Made by a program: the position numbers and the translations under genes. A stretch of 64,000 bases of DNA from Streptomyces mutabilis (GTDB lineage Bacteria; Actinomycetota; Actinomycetes; Streptomycetales; Streptomycetaceae), in the NCBI RefSeq assembly GCF_014649815.1, contig NZ_BMTT01000001.1:372001-436000 (forward strand). Reading direction: 5' to 3'. Below, piece by piece: positions 20,638 to 29,971 of the stretch. The notes below the pieces were generated by a model. That model had not been told where the DNA came from. It made no database searches and saw only the letters and a program-made list of their open reading frames with translations. Position 1 is the stretch's first letter. Each line of letters begins with the position of its first letter.

Positions 20638-21387
20638 TCAGGTTTTCTCTACGTACCGCAGGGAGCGCAGGCCGCGCTCCAGGTGCCAGTGCAGGTAGGC
20701 GGAGACCAGCCCGCTCCCCTCCCGGACGTACCGCGGCTCGCACGCGTCCGCGGTCCCCCAGTCTCCCGTGAGCAGCGCCCCGAGCAGTTCCAGGGCCTGC
20801 GGCGAGGGTACGACGCTGCCGGGCACCCGGCAGTCGGCGCAGACGGAACCGCCCGATCCGACCGAGAAGAACCGGTTCGGACCGGGCATCCCGCACTTCG
20901 CGCAGTCCCCGAAGGTCGGGGCGTACCCGTTCACGGCAAGCGAGCGCAGCAGGAAGGCGTCCAGCACGAGGTTCGGCGCGTGCTCGCCCCGGGCGAGGGT
21001 CCGCAGCCCGCCGACCAGCAGCAGGTACTGCTGCACCGCCGGCTCGCCCTCGTGGTCGGTGAACCGCTCGGCCGTCTCCAGCATGGCCGTCCCGGCGGTG
21101 TACCGGGCGTAGTCGGTCACGATGCCACCGCCGTACGGCGCGATGGTCTCGCTCTGCGTGCACAGCGGCAGCCCGCGTCCGACCAGCTCGCTCCCCTTCG
21201 AGAAGAACTGCACGTCGACGTGCGAGAACGGCTCCAGCCGCGCCCCGAACTTCGACTTCGTCCGCCGCACTCCGCGCGCCACGGCGCGTACGCGTCCGTG
21301 ACCGCGTGTGAGCAACGTGATGATCCGGTCCGCCTCACCCAGCTTCTGGGTGCGCAGCACGATGCCGTCGTCGCGGAACAGACTCAT
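20638..21387 (-). CDS. recO: DNA repair protein RecO
   Basis: 249 residues from ATG 21387 ([20 protein letters not shown]), the canonical RecO start. It mediates RecA loading with RecR in the RecFOR pathway. The N-terminal OB fold is residues about 1-80. The central helical domain includes [21 protein letters not shown] Cys4 zinc finger is formed by CAKC and CADC (residues about 160-185). GAGAAT ends seven bases before the start, consistent with a leaderless transcript. It is followed by uppS. Confidence 0.93.
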   Translation of the reverse strand: MSLFRDDGIVLRTQKLGEADRIITLLTRGHGRVRAVARGVRRTKSKFGARLEPFSHVDVQFFSKGSELVGRGLPLCTQSETIAPYGGGIVTDYARYTAGTAMLETAERFTDHEGEPAVQQYLLLVGGLRTLARGEHAPNLVLDAFLLRSLAVNGYAPTFGDCAKCGMPGPNRFFSVGSGGSVCADCRVPGSVVPSPQALELLGALLTGDWGTADACEPRYVREGSGLVSAYLHWHLERGLRSLRYVEKT

Positions 21388-21394
21388 GCCGTCC

Positions 21395-21400
21395 ATTCTC
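21395..21400 (-). promoter_or_regulatory. -10-like element close to the recO start
   Basis: GAGAAT on the minus strand, seven bases before ATG 21387. Only the spacing supports it. Confidence 0.3.
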
Positions 21401-21409
21401 GCGCATGCG

Positions 21410-21631
21410 TCAGGGCACCTCGCCCCGGCTTCTGGCATTGGTGTAGGCCGTCGCCGCGCTGAGGCGCTCCGCCGGGGTGGCGTGGCGTACGTCACCCGGC
21501 TCGGCGTCCCACTCCCGGCCACCGCCGTACGGCCGCATCTGGACGTACGGGCCCTCGTGCCCCATGACGAGGCCGACGCGCCCGGTGCGGATGTCGATGG
21601 CGTAGGTGCCGACGGGCGGGGGGTAGGTCAT
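21410..21631 (-). CDS. Small conserved actinobacterial protein
   Basis: 73 residues. It begins MTYPPPVGTYAIDIRTGRVG and ends with AATAYTNARSRGEVP. I recognise the type as a short protein often found next to XRE/DUF397 regulator pairs in Streptomyces. It has no catalytic motif and no membrane segment. The start overlaps the stop of the next upstream small gene (ATGA, 21628-21631), so the two are translationally coupled. Function unknown. Confidence 0.7.
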   Translation of the reverse strand: MTYPPPVGTYAIDIRTGRVGLVMGHEGPYVQMRPYGGGREWDAEPGDVRHATPAERLSAATAYTNARSRGEVP

Positions 21632-21834
21632 CGCAGCACCGCCGCGAGGCGCCGCGCGGTCCCGACGGAACACCGGCCCAATTCGACGAGGGGACAGGGT
21701 GCCTCCCGCGCAAGACTCACCGGGTCGAGCCCGAGGGAGGGAAGAGTAATTCCGGCCTCCGCGAGCGCCGCGCGCAATTCTTTCACCGTGTCCTCCGCTT
21801 CTTCGACGCAGAGCGCCGAGTGTGGTGCCTCCAC
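21628..21834 (-). CDS. Small coupled hypothetical protein
   Basis: 68 residues from GTG 21834, with a good GGAGGGG site. It is mostly helical (EEAEDTVKELRAALAEAGI) with Cys at three positions. It precedes and overlaps the 73-residue gene by four bases. This pairing is common next to XRE/DUF397 modules. No function can be assigned. Confidence 0.65.
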   Translation of the reverse strand: MEAPHSALCVEEAEDTVKELRAALAEAGITLPSLGLDPVSLAREAPCPLVELGRCSVGTARRLAAVLR

Positions 21835-21949
21835 CGTGTTCCCCTCCGCTTTACGGTTTCACTCTTCGCGCCTCCAGAATGCCGTGCGATGACTACACTC
21901 GGCGGGAATATGCGCACTACAAGTGGGGTTCCGCGCGCAGGGGTTGGTT

Positions 21950-22714
21950 ATGGCCAATGGTTCACGGCAGGCGGCGTGGGAGTTCTTCGGAACGGAACTG
22001 AAACGGCGGCGCGAGGATGCGGGAATCACCCAAGTCGAGCTCGGGGCTCGGGTTTTCGTGTCGGGGGGCTACATCGGGCGGTTCGAACAGGCTATTCGTA
22101 AGCCGCAGTTGGACGTGGCGCAGAGGATTGACGAGGGCGGTTGTGCCGGAAGTTGATTGACGATCCGCGATACGCGGATCTGCGAGTTCGCGCCGACGGT
22201 TGTTCCGGGCCTGCTGCAGACGAAGGAGTACGCACGAGCGGTCACGATCGCCGCGAATCCGTTCGAGCCGGACTCCTACGTCGACGAGATCGTCACCGCC
22301 CGCTCGGAGCGATCGCTCATCCTCGACGACGCTGCACGGCCCGAGTATTGGGTGACCTTGCATGAGAACGTGCTGCGGATTGGCGTGGGCGGTCCGCAGG
22401 CCATGGCGGCGCAGTCGGGTCACATCGCACGGCTGATGCGTGACCGCACTGCGGTGGTGACAGTGCTCCCGTACGACGCAGGGGCGCATGCGGCCATGGG
22501 CGGGATGTTGAAGCTCATGGACTTCGAAGAGGCCCCGCCGGTGGCATGTACGGAGACGGAGTATTCGGGCACACTCATCGACGATCCGGCCGTGGTGATG
22601 CACGCGCAGCGCACATACGATCTGCTCAGGGCCGCCGCACTGTCGCCGGAGGCGTCCCTGGCCCTGATCGAATCGGCGGCGGAGGCCTTCAGACGATGCG
22701 CGCGTTCGACTTGA
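21950..22714 (+). pseudogene. XRE-family (DUF5753) regulator, broken by frame shifts and deletion
   Basis: The N-terminal helix-turn-helix (FFGTELKRRREDAGITQVEL ... SGGYIGRFEQAIRKP) is read from ATG 21950 and stops at 22156 just after AQRIDE. The DUF5753 ligand-type domain (ICEFAPTVVPGLLQTKEYAR onward to FRRCARST) is read in another frame from about 22178 to 22714. A third frame between them gives CRKLIDDPRYAD, normally internal to this family. About 15-25 residues are missing around the junction. The HTH and sensor halves are therefore disconnected, and I treat it as inactivated. The DUF397 partner downstream is intact. Confidence 0.75.
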
Positions 22715-22950
22715 GCAACGCCCGCTGGACGAAGAGCACCTACAGCAACGGTGACGGAGACAACTGCGTCGAAGTGGCCGACGGAGTCCCCGGCGTCGTG
22801 CCCGTCCGGGACAGCAAGGTGGCCGGTGGGCCGGTGGTCGTCGTCGGGTCGGTGGCCTGGACGGAGTTCGTACGTACCGTCGGGGCACTCCACCAGCAGG
22901 CGGCCCCAGGGCCGACGCCTGCGGCGACCCTGAGCCGCACACTGGGGTAA
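22696..22950 (+). CDS. DUF397 protein, partner of the XRE regulator
   Basis: 84 residues. It starts MRAFDLSNARWTKSTYSNGD and contains NCVEVADGVPGVVPVRDSK and WTEFVRTVG, the standard DUF397 layout. The start overlaps the end of the XRE gene by 19 nt. Such pairs occur in dozens of copies per Streptomyces genome and are proposed to be regulator/antagonist units, some resembling the WhiJ and BldB-associated systems. Because its upstream partner is broken, it is either a relic or acts with paralogues elsewhere. Confidence 0.85.
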   Translation: MRAFDLSNARWTKSTYSNGDGDNCVEVADGVPGVVPVRDSKVAGGPVVVVGSVAWTEFVRTVGALHQQAAPGPTPAATLSRTLG

Positions 22951-23015
22951 GCCCCCCGGCGTTTCGGGGCGTTGTCCGGATGGGGAGCCCCCCGCGCATC
23001 CGCGAGGCTCGTCGC

Positions 23016-24515
23016 ATGACGCAGCGCACGCGCATCCTCCGTAACGCCGCCCTCGTCGGCGTGTCCACCGCCCTCCTCGCCGCCACCGCGCCCGTGACCG
23101 CCTCCGCGGCCACCGGCGGCCCGCCCGGGACCGAGCCCCTGTCCTGGACCGCCTGCGAGGGCGCCACCGTCGACCCCCGTCAGCAGTGCGCCGCCCTCCA
23201 GGTCCCCGTGGATCACTCCGACCCCGACAGCCCACGGATCGACATCACCGTCTCGCGCATCCCCGCCGAGGATCCGGACGCCCGGCGCGGCGCCCTGCTG
23301 CTCATCGCCGGCGGGCCGGGCGGCTCCAGCCTGAACGACCCGTCGGGGAAGGGGCAGAAACTGCCGCAGGGCGTCCGCGACACCCACGACCTCATCGGGT
23401 TCGCCCCGCGCGGGCTCGCACCGTCCTCCCCCGTCTCCTGCGGGCTGGAGTACGGCGACCTCGCCACCTCAAAGCTCCGCCCCTGGCCCGCTCCCGACGG
23501 CTCGGTGGACGGGAACATGGCCACCGCCCGCCGTATGGCCGACTCGTGCGCACGCAACGGTGGTGAACTGATCAAGCACCTCAGCACCGCCAACGAGGCC
23601 CGCGACATCGACCGCATCCGGGCCGCGCTCGGCGAGCGGAAGATCTCCGCGTGGGGTGTCTCGTACGGGACGTACGTCGGCGCGGTCTACTCGCAGCTCT
23701 TCCCCCACCGCACCGATCGCATCGTGCTGGACAGCGTCGACAACCCCGACCCCGACCGCGTCAACCGGGCCTGGCTCGCCGGGCACGAGCAGGGCGTCGA
23801 GGACACCTTCCCGCACTTCGCCGCATGGGCCTCGAGGCCGGGCAACCCGGACCGCCTGGCGCGCCGGGCCGCCGATGTCCGGCCGATGTTCCTGCGGCTC
23901 GCCGCGCGGCTCGACCGTGAGCCGATCCCGTGGCCCGGCGCCAATCCGGAGGAGCTGAACGGCAACGTGCTGCGCCAGGCGTTGCTGGACGGCCTCTACC
24001 GGCCCGGCCGCTACCCGGCGCTCGCCCAGCTGATGCGGGCCGCCCGGCAGGGCACCGTGCCGCCCGCGCCCGAGGCGCCGCCCGAGGAAGTGCTGCAGAA
24101 CGTCGCAGGCGTCGGCGCAGGGACACTGTGCAACGACGTGGCGTGGCCCGAGTCCCAGGCCGTGTACGAGAAGGGCGTCGCCGAGAGCCGCGCCAAGTAC
24201 CCGCTCACCGCCGGCATGCCCCGCAACGCGATGCTCTGCGCCTCCTGGCCGTACCCGCCGCGTGAGGCGCCGGTGCGGATCACCGACCACGGCCCGTCCA
24301 ACGTCCTGCTGGTGCAGAACGAGCGGGACGTCGCCACCCCGCTCACCGGCGCGTTGAAGATGCGGGATGCGCTCGGGCGCCGCGCGGTCATGGTCACCGT
24401 GGACTCCACCGGCCACGACGCCTACCTCGCCAACGGCAACGCCTGCGGCGACCGCGTCGTCTCCCGCTTCCTGGCGACCGGGGACCGTCCGGACTCGGAC
24501 CTCTACTGCCGCTGA
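23016..24515 (+). CDS. Secreted tripeptidyl-aminopeptidase-like alpha/beta hydrolase
   Basis: 499 residues from ATG 23016; an upstream ATG (22980) would add 12 residues before the signal. The signal peptide spans residues about 1-32 (ending AASAA). The alpha/beta-hydrolase core has an oxyanion segment LLIAGGPGGSS, the nucleophile elbow GVSYG (Ser near residue 217), an acid in NERDVATP and the catalytic His in DSTGHDAY. A TAP-like C-terminal domain holds paired Cys. Homologues (SlpD/SlpE, TAP) cleave tripeptides from protein N-termini outside the cell. It converges on, and overlaps by 13 bp, the response-regulator gene. Confidence 0.87.
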   Translation: MTQRTRILRNAALVGVSTALLAATAPVTASAATGGPPGTEPLSWTACEGATVDPRQQCAALQVPVDHSDPDSPRIDITVSRIPAEDPDARRGALLLIAGGPGGSSLNDPSGKGQKLPQGVRDTHDLIGFAPRGLAPSSPVSCGLEYGDLATSKLRPWPAPDGSVDGNMATARRMADSCARNGGELIKHLSTANEARDIDRIRAALGERKISAWGVSYGTYVGAVYSQLFPHRTDRIVLDSVDNPDPDRVNRAWLAGHEQGVEDTFPHFAAWASRPGNPDRLARRAADVRPMFLRLAARLDREPIPWPGANPEELNGNVLRQALLDGLYRPGRYPALAQLMRAARQGTVPPAPEAPPEEVLQNVAGVGAGTLCNDVAWPESQAVYEKGVAESRAKYPLTAGMPRNAMLCASWPYPPREAPVRITDHGPSNVLLVQNERDVATPLTGALKMRDALGRRAVMVTVDSTGHDAYLANGNACGDRVVSRFLATGDRPDSDLYCR

Positions 24516-25180
24516 CCGGTGCCGGGTGTCACCAGGCCCGACTCGTACGCCACGATGACCAGTTGGGCCCGGTCCCGGGTGCCCAGCTTGCCCATGATGC
24601 GGCTGACGTGGGTCTTGGCGGTGAGGGGGCTCAGGCCCAGGGCGTCGGCGATCTCGGTGTTGTTGAGGCCCCGGGCGACCAGGGTGAGGACCTGCCGTTC
24701 GCGGTCGGACAGGCAGTCGGGGCCGTCACCGCCCCCCACGGGCGTCGCAGGGCAGCGCAGGAAGCGTTCGATCAGGCGGGCCGTCGGGCCGGGTGACAGG
24801 AGCGCGTCACCCGCCGTCACCGTGCGGATGGCGTCGAGGAGGTCGGCGGGTCTCGTGTCCTTGACCAGGAAGCCGGAGGCGCCCGCGCGCAGGGCCTCCA
24901 CGATGTTCTCGTCCGTGTCGTAGGTGGTGAGGACGAGTACCTTCACGCCCGCCAGGTCCTCGTCGGCCGCGACGAGCCGGGTCGCCTCGATGCCGTCGAG
25001 GTCGGGCATGCGGATGTCCATGACGACCAGGTCGGCGCGTTCGGTACGGGCCAGTTCGACGGCCTGGCGGCCGGTGCCCGCCTCGCCGACCACCTCCATG
25101 TCGGGGGCCGACGCGACGAGCAGGGCGAACGCGGCTCGGACGAGGTTCTGGTCGTCCGCGAGCAGTACGCGTATGGTCAT
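24503..25180 (-). CDS. Response regulator, NarL/LuxR type
   Basis: 225 residues. The receiver domain has DDQNLVRAAF and the phospho-acceptor Asp in VVMDIRMPDLDG (about residue 54), then VLTTYD and the conserved Lys in FLVKDT. The C-terminal LuxR helix-turn-helix is LSDRERQVLTLVARGLNNTEIADALGLS.. (residues about 155-205). The start overlaps the stop of the kinase gene (ATGA), so the two form a two-component system. The MMPL exporter upstream is a plausible target or functional partner. Its 3' end overlaps the convergent hydrolase. Confidence 0.93.
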   Translation of the reverse strand: MTIRVLLADDQNLVRAAFALLVASAPDMEVVGEAGTGRQAVELARTERADLVVMDIRMPDLDGIEATRLVAADEDLAGVKVLVLTTYDTDENIVEALRAGASGFLVKDTRPADLLDAIRTVTAGDALLSPGPTARLIERFLRCPATPVGGGDGPDCLSDRERQVLTLVARGLNNTEIADALGLSPLTAKTHVSRIMGKLGTRDRAQLVIVAYESGLVTPGTGQRQ

Positions 25181-26448
25181 CCGGCTCTCTCCGCGGTGAT
25201 CGTCGTCGTGGTCGTCGGCATGGGTGTGGGGGGTGTCGGCAGTACGGCCGTCACCTCGAAGCCGGTGCCCGTCCCGCGCGGCCCGGCGTCGAGTGTGCCA
25301 CCGACGCTGCGGGCCCGCTCGCGCATCCCGACCAGACCGAATCCCGGGGTGCCGGCCGGGTCATGGCCGGTGCCGTCGTCGGTGACGGACAGGCGCAGGG
25401 CGCCCCGCTCGGCGCACACCTCGACCTGGACGGACGGTTCGGGTCCCGCGTGGCGTACGGCGTTGGTCAGCGCCTCCTGCACGATGCGGTAGGCGGCGGC
25501 GCCGACCGCGGGCGGGACGTCGTCGGCCCGTACCGACAGGTCCACCCTCGCTCCGGCCAGGCGCGCCGCCTCCGCCAGGTCGGGCAGGCCGTGCAGGCCG
25601 GGCAGCGCGCCTCGGGCGTCGGGAGTGTCCTGGGCACGCAGGACCTCCAGGGTGGTGCGCAGTTCGCCGCGCGCCGACCGGCAGGTCTCGGCGATGTCGT
25701 CGAGGGCCTTGGCGACGGCGGCGCGGTCCAGGCGCTCGGGGTCGGCGGTCAGGACGTGGGCGGCGACGGAGGTCTGCACGCCGATCAGGGTGATGCTGTG
25801 CGCGAGCAGGTCGTGCAGGTCCCGGGCGACGCGCAGGCGTTCCTCGGCGACGCGGCGCCGGGCCTCCTCCTCGCGGGTGCGTTCGGCGCGTTCGGCGCGT
25901 TCGACGATGGAGGCGACGTACTGGCGGTAGTAGCGGACGTCGATGCCGCAGAACAGGACGGCGACGACCCAGCCGGTGATCCGGAGCAGCTCGATCGTGC
26001 CCTCGGGGTTGGTGAGGGCGTTCATGACCAGCCCCACCCCGATGACGGTGCCGCCGGTGGCCAGGGTGCGGCGCACGGTGCCGGTCGTGGCGATGGTGTA
26101 GAGCGCCACCATGGTCGCGGGGACGGGCGCGGAGTGGTTGTGGTCGAGGGCGTGGTAGGCGGCGACCGGGGCGGCCACCAGGCAGAACTTCAGCATGGGG
26201 CGGCGCCTGCGCCGTGCCAGCGGCGCGTGGCCGGCGAGCAGGAGGGCCCAGCCCAGGGCGTCGGGGCGACGGCCCTCGTCGGCGAGCAGGGCGATGCAGG
26301 CCGCCGCGGTGAAGAGGACCGCGGCGAGGACGGTGTCGTTGCGGTCGGCGTGCGGGGCGGCCGACGGGTCGCGGTTGATCGCGGCCATGATCCGCTCGCC
26401 GAGGCGGGGTCCGGGCCCCGGCGGAGGGGTGGGGGTAATTGCCTGCAC
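25177..26448 (-). CDS. Sensor histidine kinase (HisKA_3 type)
   Basis: 423 residues from GTG 26448, chosen because GGAGG lies 8 nt before it. A longer start (26544) would overlap the MMPL gene and has no ribosome-binding site. Four or five membrane helices lie at residues about 35-170. The H-box follows (ERLRVARDLHDLLAHSIT, phospho-His near residue 220). The ATPase domain ends with N- and G-box features (EALTNAVRHAG, VTDDGTGHDP, GFGLVGMRERA). The C-terminal tail is a Pro/Thr repeat. It phosphorylates the coupled response regulator; the signal is unknown. Confidence 0.9.
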   Translation of the reverse strand: MQAITPTPPPGPGPRLGERIMAAINRDPSAAPHADRNDTVLAAVLFTAAACIALLADEGRRPDALGWALLLAGHAPLARRRRRPMLKFCLVAAPVAAYHALDHNHSAPVPATMVALYTIATTGTVRRTLATGGTVIGVGLVMNALTNPEGTIELLRITGWVVAVLFCGIDVRYYRQYVASIVERAERAERTREEEARRRVAEERLRVARDLHDLLAHSITLIGVQTSVAAHVLTADPERLDRAAVAKALDDIAETCRSARGELRTTLEVLRAQDTPDARGALPGLHGLPDLAEAARLAGARVDLSVRADDVPPAVGAAAYRIVQEALTNAVRHAGPEPSVQVEVCAERGALRLSVTDDGTGHDPAGTPGFGLVGMRERARSVGGTLDAGPRGTGTGFEVTAVLPTPPTPMPTTTTTITAERAG

Positions 26449-26518
26449 CCGCCCATCCTCCGCGACGGGCGCGCCCCTCCGGGAGAGGAGGGGCGCACTC
26501 CGGTCGGGGGGTGCCGGC

Positions 26519-28621
26519 TCAGACACCGACGGGCTCCCGTTCACCGGCCGGTGCCGGCTCCTCGGGTCCCCGGGAGAGGCGGCCCGGCCACCACAGCCGG
26601 CGGCGCAGGGCGACGCTCGCGCTGGTGACCAGGTAGGTGCGGACGAGGAAGGTGTCGAGGAGGACGCCGACGGCGATGACGAAGCCCAGCTCGACGAGTT
26701 GCACCATCGGCATGCTGGTGAGCACCGCGAAGGTGGCCGCGAGGACCAGCCCGGCGGAGGCGATGACGCCGCCCGTGGTGCGCAGTGCGGTGAGCGCGGC
26801 CCGCGTCGGTTCGGCGCCGTGCAGGGACTCCTCGCGCATCCGGTGCATCAGGAAGATGCCGTAGTCGACGCCCAGGGCCACCAGGAAGACGAAGGACAGC
26901 AGGCCGAGGCCCGGATCGGTGCCCTCGAAGCCGAAGAGCGGACCGAAGACCAGGCCGCCGATACCGAGGGCCGCACCCCACACGGCGACCACGGCGGTGA
27001 CCAGGATCAGCGGGGCGACCAGGGAGCGGAGCAGGACGACGAGGATCAGCAGGACCGACAGCAGCACCAGCGGGACGACGATGACGGTGTCCCGGGCGTT
27101 GGTGTCCTCCAGGTCGATCTGCTGGGCGCTGGGGCCGCCGACGTAGGAGCCGTCGAGGCGGTCGCGCAGGTCCTCGATGGTGGCGGTCTCGGCGGCCGAC
27201 TGGGGCGGGGCGGAGGCCAGGAGGGTCAGCTCGGTCCATCCGTCGCCGCTGCGGCCCCGCTCGGCGCTCACCACACCCCGTGTGTCGCGGGCCTCGGCGA
27301 GGGCGGCGTCGGCACCGTCGGTCGGGGTGATGACGGTGATGGGCTGGGTGCCGCGCTCCGGGTAGGCGGCGGCGAGGGTTTCCATGGCGGCGATCGCCTC
27401 GGGCTTGGAGGTGAAGGAGTCCTCCTGCTTGAGGGTGCCGGGGAGGTTGAGGGAGCCGAGGGCGAGTGCGCCGAGCAGGAGGGCGCCGCCCACCAGGACC
27501 GCGCGGGGGCGTCGTTCGGCGGAGCCGCCCATCGCCGTGAAGAGCGACTTGCGGGCCTTGGGCGTGCTGCCGTAGCGGGGTACGAGGGGCCAGAAGACGC
27601 GGCGGCCCAGCAGGACCAGGATCGCGGGGAGCAGGGTGAGCATGGCGGCCAGCGCGCAGAGCACGCCGACGGTGCCGAGCGGGCCCATGCCACGGCTGGA
27701 GTTGAGGTCGGCGGCGAGCAGGCAGAGCAGGCCGGCGGCGACGGTGCCGGAGGAGGCGAGGACGGCGGGGCCGCAGCCGCGCAGGGCGGCGAGCATGGCG
27801 TCGCGGGGGCGTTCGATGCGGCGCAGCTCCTCGCGGTAGCGGGAGACCAGCAGCAGCGCGTAGTCGGTGCCGACGCCGAAGACGAGGATGGTCATGATGC
27901 CGGTGCTCTGACCGGAGACCGAGGTGCCGAACCACTGGTTGAGGCCGTAGGCGACGCCCATGGAGAGGTAGTCGGCCATTCCGGCGACGGCGAGCGGGAC
28001 CAGCCAGAGGAAGGGGCTGCGGTAGATGAGGATCAGGAGGAGGGCGACGACGGCGGCCGTGGTGTAGAGGAGCGGGCCGTCGAGGGAGTTGTAGACCTCG
28101 CCCGCGTCGGTGGCGAGGGCGCCCGCGCCGCCGACGTCGACGCTCAGCCCGTCGCCGCCCTCGGCGATCTCCCGAACGGCGCCCACGAGTGCGTCGCGCG
28201 CCTCCTCGTCCTGGCCGGGTTCGGTGCTGGCGACCGGGTACATGAGGGTGGTGCCGTCCTCGGACGGGATGCCGGAGGGGCGGTCGGTGAGCGGGTGCGC
28301 GGACGCGATCCCGGCGATCTGGTCGGCGGCGGTGGCCTTGTCGGCGGCGGTCAGTCCGGTGTCGCGGTGGTAGACGACGACCATCTCGGTGGCCTCGCCG
28401 CCGGGCAGCCGGTCCTGGATCTTCGCCACCTGGGTCGAGTCGGCGCTCGCCGGCAGGTAGTCGACGGCGCGGTCGCGCTGCACGTCGGACAGTTGCGACG
28501 CGAACGGCGCGGCGATCGCCAGTACGGCGACCCACAGGCCGAGCACCAGCCAGGGCACGGCCCGGCGCCGCCCGGAGCGCATCCCTCCGTCTGTCCCCCC
28601 GCGTGTCCTTGCAGCCCCCAT
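26519..28621 (-). CDS. MMPL/RND-family membrane transporter
   Basis: 700 residues from ATG 28621 (GGAGGAG upstream). About 12 membrane helices in two homologous halves. After helix 1 there is a large external loop. The first-half core has FGVGTDYALLLVSRYREEL and the second-half core VALGVDYGIFLMHRMREESL; both carry the GxDY motif for proton coupling. MMPL proteins in actinomycetes export lipids, siderophores or antibiotics. It is the first gene of a unit with the two-component system 70 nt downstream, suggesting that the sensor and exporter act together. Confidence 0.92.
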   Translation of the reverse strand: MGAARTRGGTDGGMRSGRRRAVPWLVLGLWVAVLAIAAPFASQLSDVQRDRAVDYLPASADSTQVAKIQDRLPGGEATEMVVVYHRDTGLTAADKATAADQIAGIASAHPLTDRPSGIPSEDGTTLMYPVASTEPGQDEEARDALVGAVREIAEGGDGLSVDVGGAGALATDAGEVYNSLDGPLLYTTAAVVALLLILIYRSPFLWLVPLAVAGMADYLSMGVAYGLNQWFGTSVSGQSTGIMTILVFGVGTDYALLLVSRYREELRRIERPRDAMLAALRGCGPAVLASSGTVAAGLLCLLAADLNSSRGMGPLGTVGVLCALAAMLTLLPAILVLLGRRVFWPLVPRYGSTPKARKSLFTAMGGSAERRPRAVLVGGALLLGALALGSLNLPGTLKQEDSFTSKPEAIAAMETLAAAYPERGTQPITVITPTDGADAALAEARDTRGVVSAERGRSGDGWTELTLLASAPPQSAAETATIEDLRDRLDGSYVGGPSAQQIDLEDTNARDTVIVVPLVLLSVLLILVVLLRSLVAPLILVTAVVAVWGAALGIGGLVFGPLFGFEGTDPGLGLLSFVFLVALGVDYGIFLMHRMREESLHGAEPTRAALTALRTTGGVIASAGLVLAATFAVLTSMPMVQLVELGFVIAVGVLLDTFLVRTYLVTSASVALRRRLWWPGRLSRGPEEPAPAGEREPVGV

Positions 28622-28773
28622 GGGACGGTCTCCTCCGGTCGGAAGTCTGGTTCGGTGTCTCCAGACTTCCGGCGGCGGAGCGCCGTCGCGTCGGGCCCGG
28701 GGGCGAGTTGCCGGGTACTGCCCCGGGTGACAGCCGGGCGCTCTTACTCCCCGGGGATTAGGCGGGCGGCCGG

Positions 28774-29889
28774 TCAGGCCCGGTCGACCATCCAGTTGCC
28801 GTCCTCCTCGGCGTCGACCCGTACCTCCAGCTCGCGCAGGCCCATGCCCGCGTCCCACAGTTCCCGGAAGCGTTTGAGCCGGTCCCGGACGTAGTCCTGG
28901 CGGGCGGTGAGCCGGGTGCGGACGTTGACGTCGCGCAGGTCCTGCTCGATCTCGAAGGACACCGCCTCGTCGTAGAGGATGAAGTCGTTGGTGGTGCCGC
29001 GCTGGAGGTGCGGGGGCAGTTCGGGCAGGACGGCGGCGCGTACGTCGATCCGTCGCAGTTCCTGTTCCTCACACAGGCGCAGCAGCCGGTCGTCGAGCTC
29101 GCGGGCGCTCTCCAGGAGGAAGAGCCGGCGCACCGTCAAGCCCTGTTCGTCGATCGCCTGCTGCTGGGCGTCGAGATAACGGCCGGCGGGCTCGCTGTTC
29201 CAGAACTCCCGGTCGACGGAGGTGCTGGTGGCGCAGATGGAGTGCTCGGCGGCGCGGGTGAGGGTGAGCATCCAGTCGTGGTTCTCGCCGGGGCACTCGG
29301 CGTTCAGGTTGGTGAGGTCCGCCATGTGGCCGACGACCCGCGCCATCTCCAGGTGGACGAAGGTGTGCAGGATCGAGGGTTCCGGGAGCAGGACGTCGGC
29401 GAAGCCCTTGGCGAGGTCGGGCACGCTGTCGATGCGGACCGGGTCCATCTGGGGCCGGGCCTCGGCGGCGCCGTGGTCGACCCGGGTGACATGGGTCTCG
29501 ACCAGCTGCTTCACGTCCTCGGTGTGCCGGGTCAGGCCGGTCTTCAGCTCGTCGTCGTAGCGGTTCAACCCCTCCCGGACGGCGGCGGTGTTCTCGGCCA
29601 GCGCGTTCTCCACCCGGCGGGTGTGCTCCTCCAGCCGGGCGTGCCCCGGGCGCGGGGTCAGGCCGATGACGTACTGGACGAGCAGCGCGGCGCCGGCGCA
29701 GAGCACGGCGGCCGCTAACTGCCGCAGTGTTCCGTCGTCGGGGCTCAGCAGTGCCGTGACGCTCCAGAAGAGGGCGCCGACGACCAGGGCGATCAGCAGC
29801 ATGCGTGCCCAGGGCGACTCCCCTTTCAGGGCGGCCGGGCCGGGCGGGTGGTTCGTGTCGTCGGGGCGGGGTGACTGTGCCGTGCTCAT
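28774..29889 (-). CDS. Membrane-anchored protein with coiled coil and PLD-like C-terminal domain
   Basis: 371 residues from ATG 29889 (GGAG upstream). Two hydrophobic helices lie near residues 29-50 and 57-76. A Glu/Arg/His-rich coiled coil follows (about 85-135). The cytoplasmic C-terminal half has features (ICATSTSVDREFWNSEPAG, LTVRRLFLLESARELDD, NDFILYDEAVSFE) that resemble phospholipase-D-like regulatory domains of actinobacterial signalling proteins; this is tentative. Leu-58 is a TTA codon (29716-29718), rare in Streptomyces and read by the bldA tRNA. It lies 82 nt after the cluster below and may belong to it. Confidence 0.65.
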   Translation of the reverse strand: MSTAQSPRPDDTNHPPGPAALKGESPWARMLLIALVVGALFWSVTALLSPDDGTLRQLAAAVLCAGAALLVQYVIGLTPRPGHARLEEHTRRVENALAENTAAVREGLNRYDDELKTGLTRHTEDVKQLVETHVTRVDHGAAEARPQMDPVRIDSVPDLAKGFADVLLPEPSILHTFVHLEMARVVGHMADLTNLNAECPGENHDWMLTLTRAAEHSICATSTSVDREFWNSEPAGRYLDAQQQAIDEQGLTVRRLFLLESARELDDRLLRLCEEQELRRIDVRAAVLPELPPHLQRGTTNDFILYDEAVSFEIEQDLRDVNVRTRLTARQDYVRDRLKRFRELWDAGMGLRELEVRVDAEEDGNWMVDRA

Positions 29890-29971
29890 CTCGCTTCTCC
29901 CCCCGTTGGGATACGCGTCGGATCGGGTCGATCGAGGTGCGGGGATGTGCGTGGGAGGCGCCGGCGCCCGG

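Noticed and set aside
25177-26544. 455-residue version of the histidine kinase
   Set aside because: The earlier GTG has no ribosome-binding site and overlaps the MMPL gene. GTG 26448 follows GGAGG and gives a normal N-terminus.
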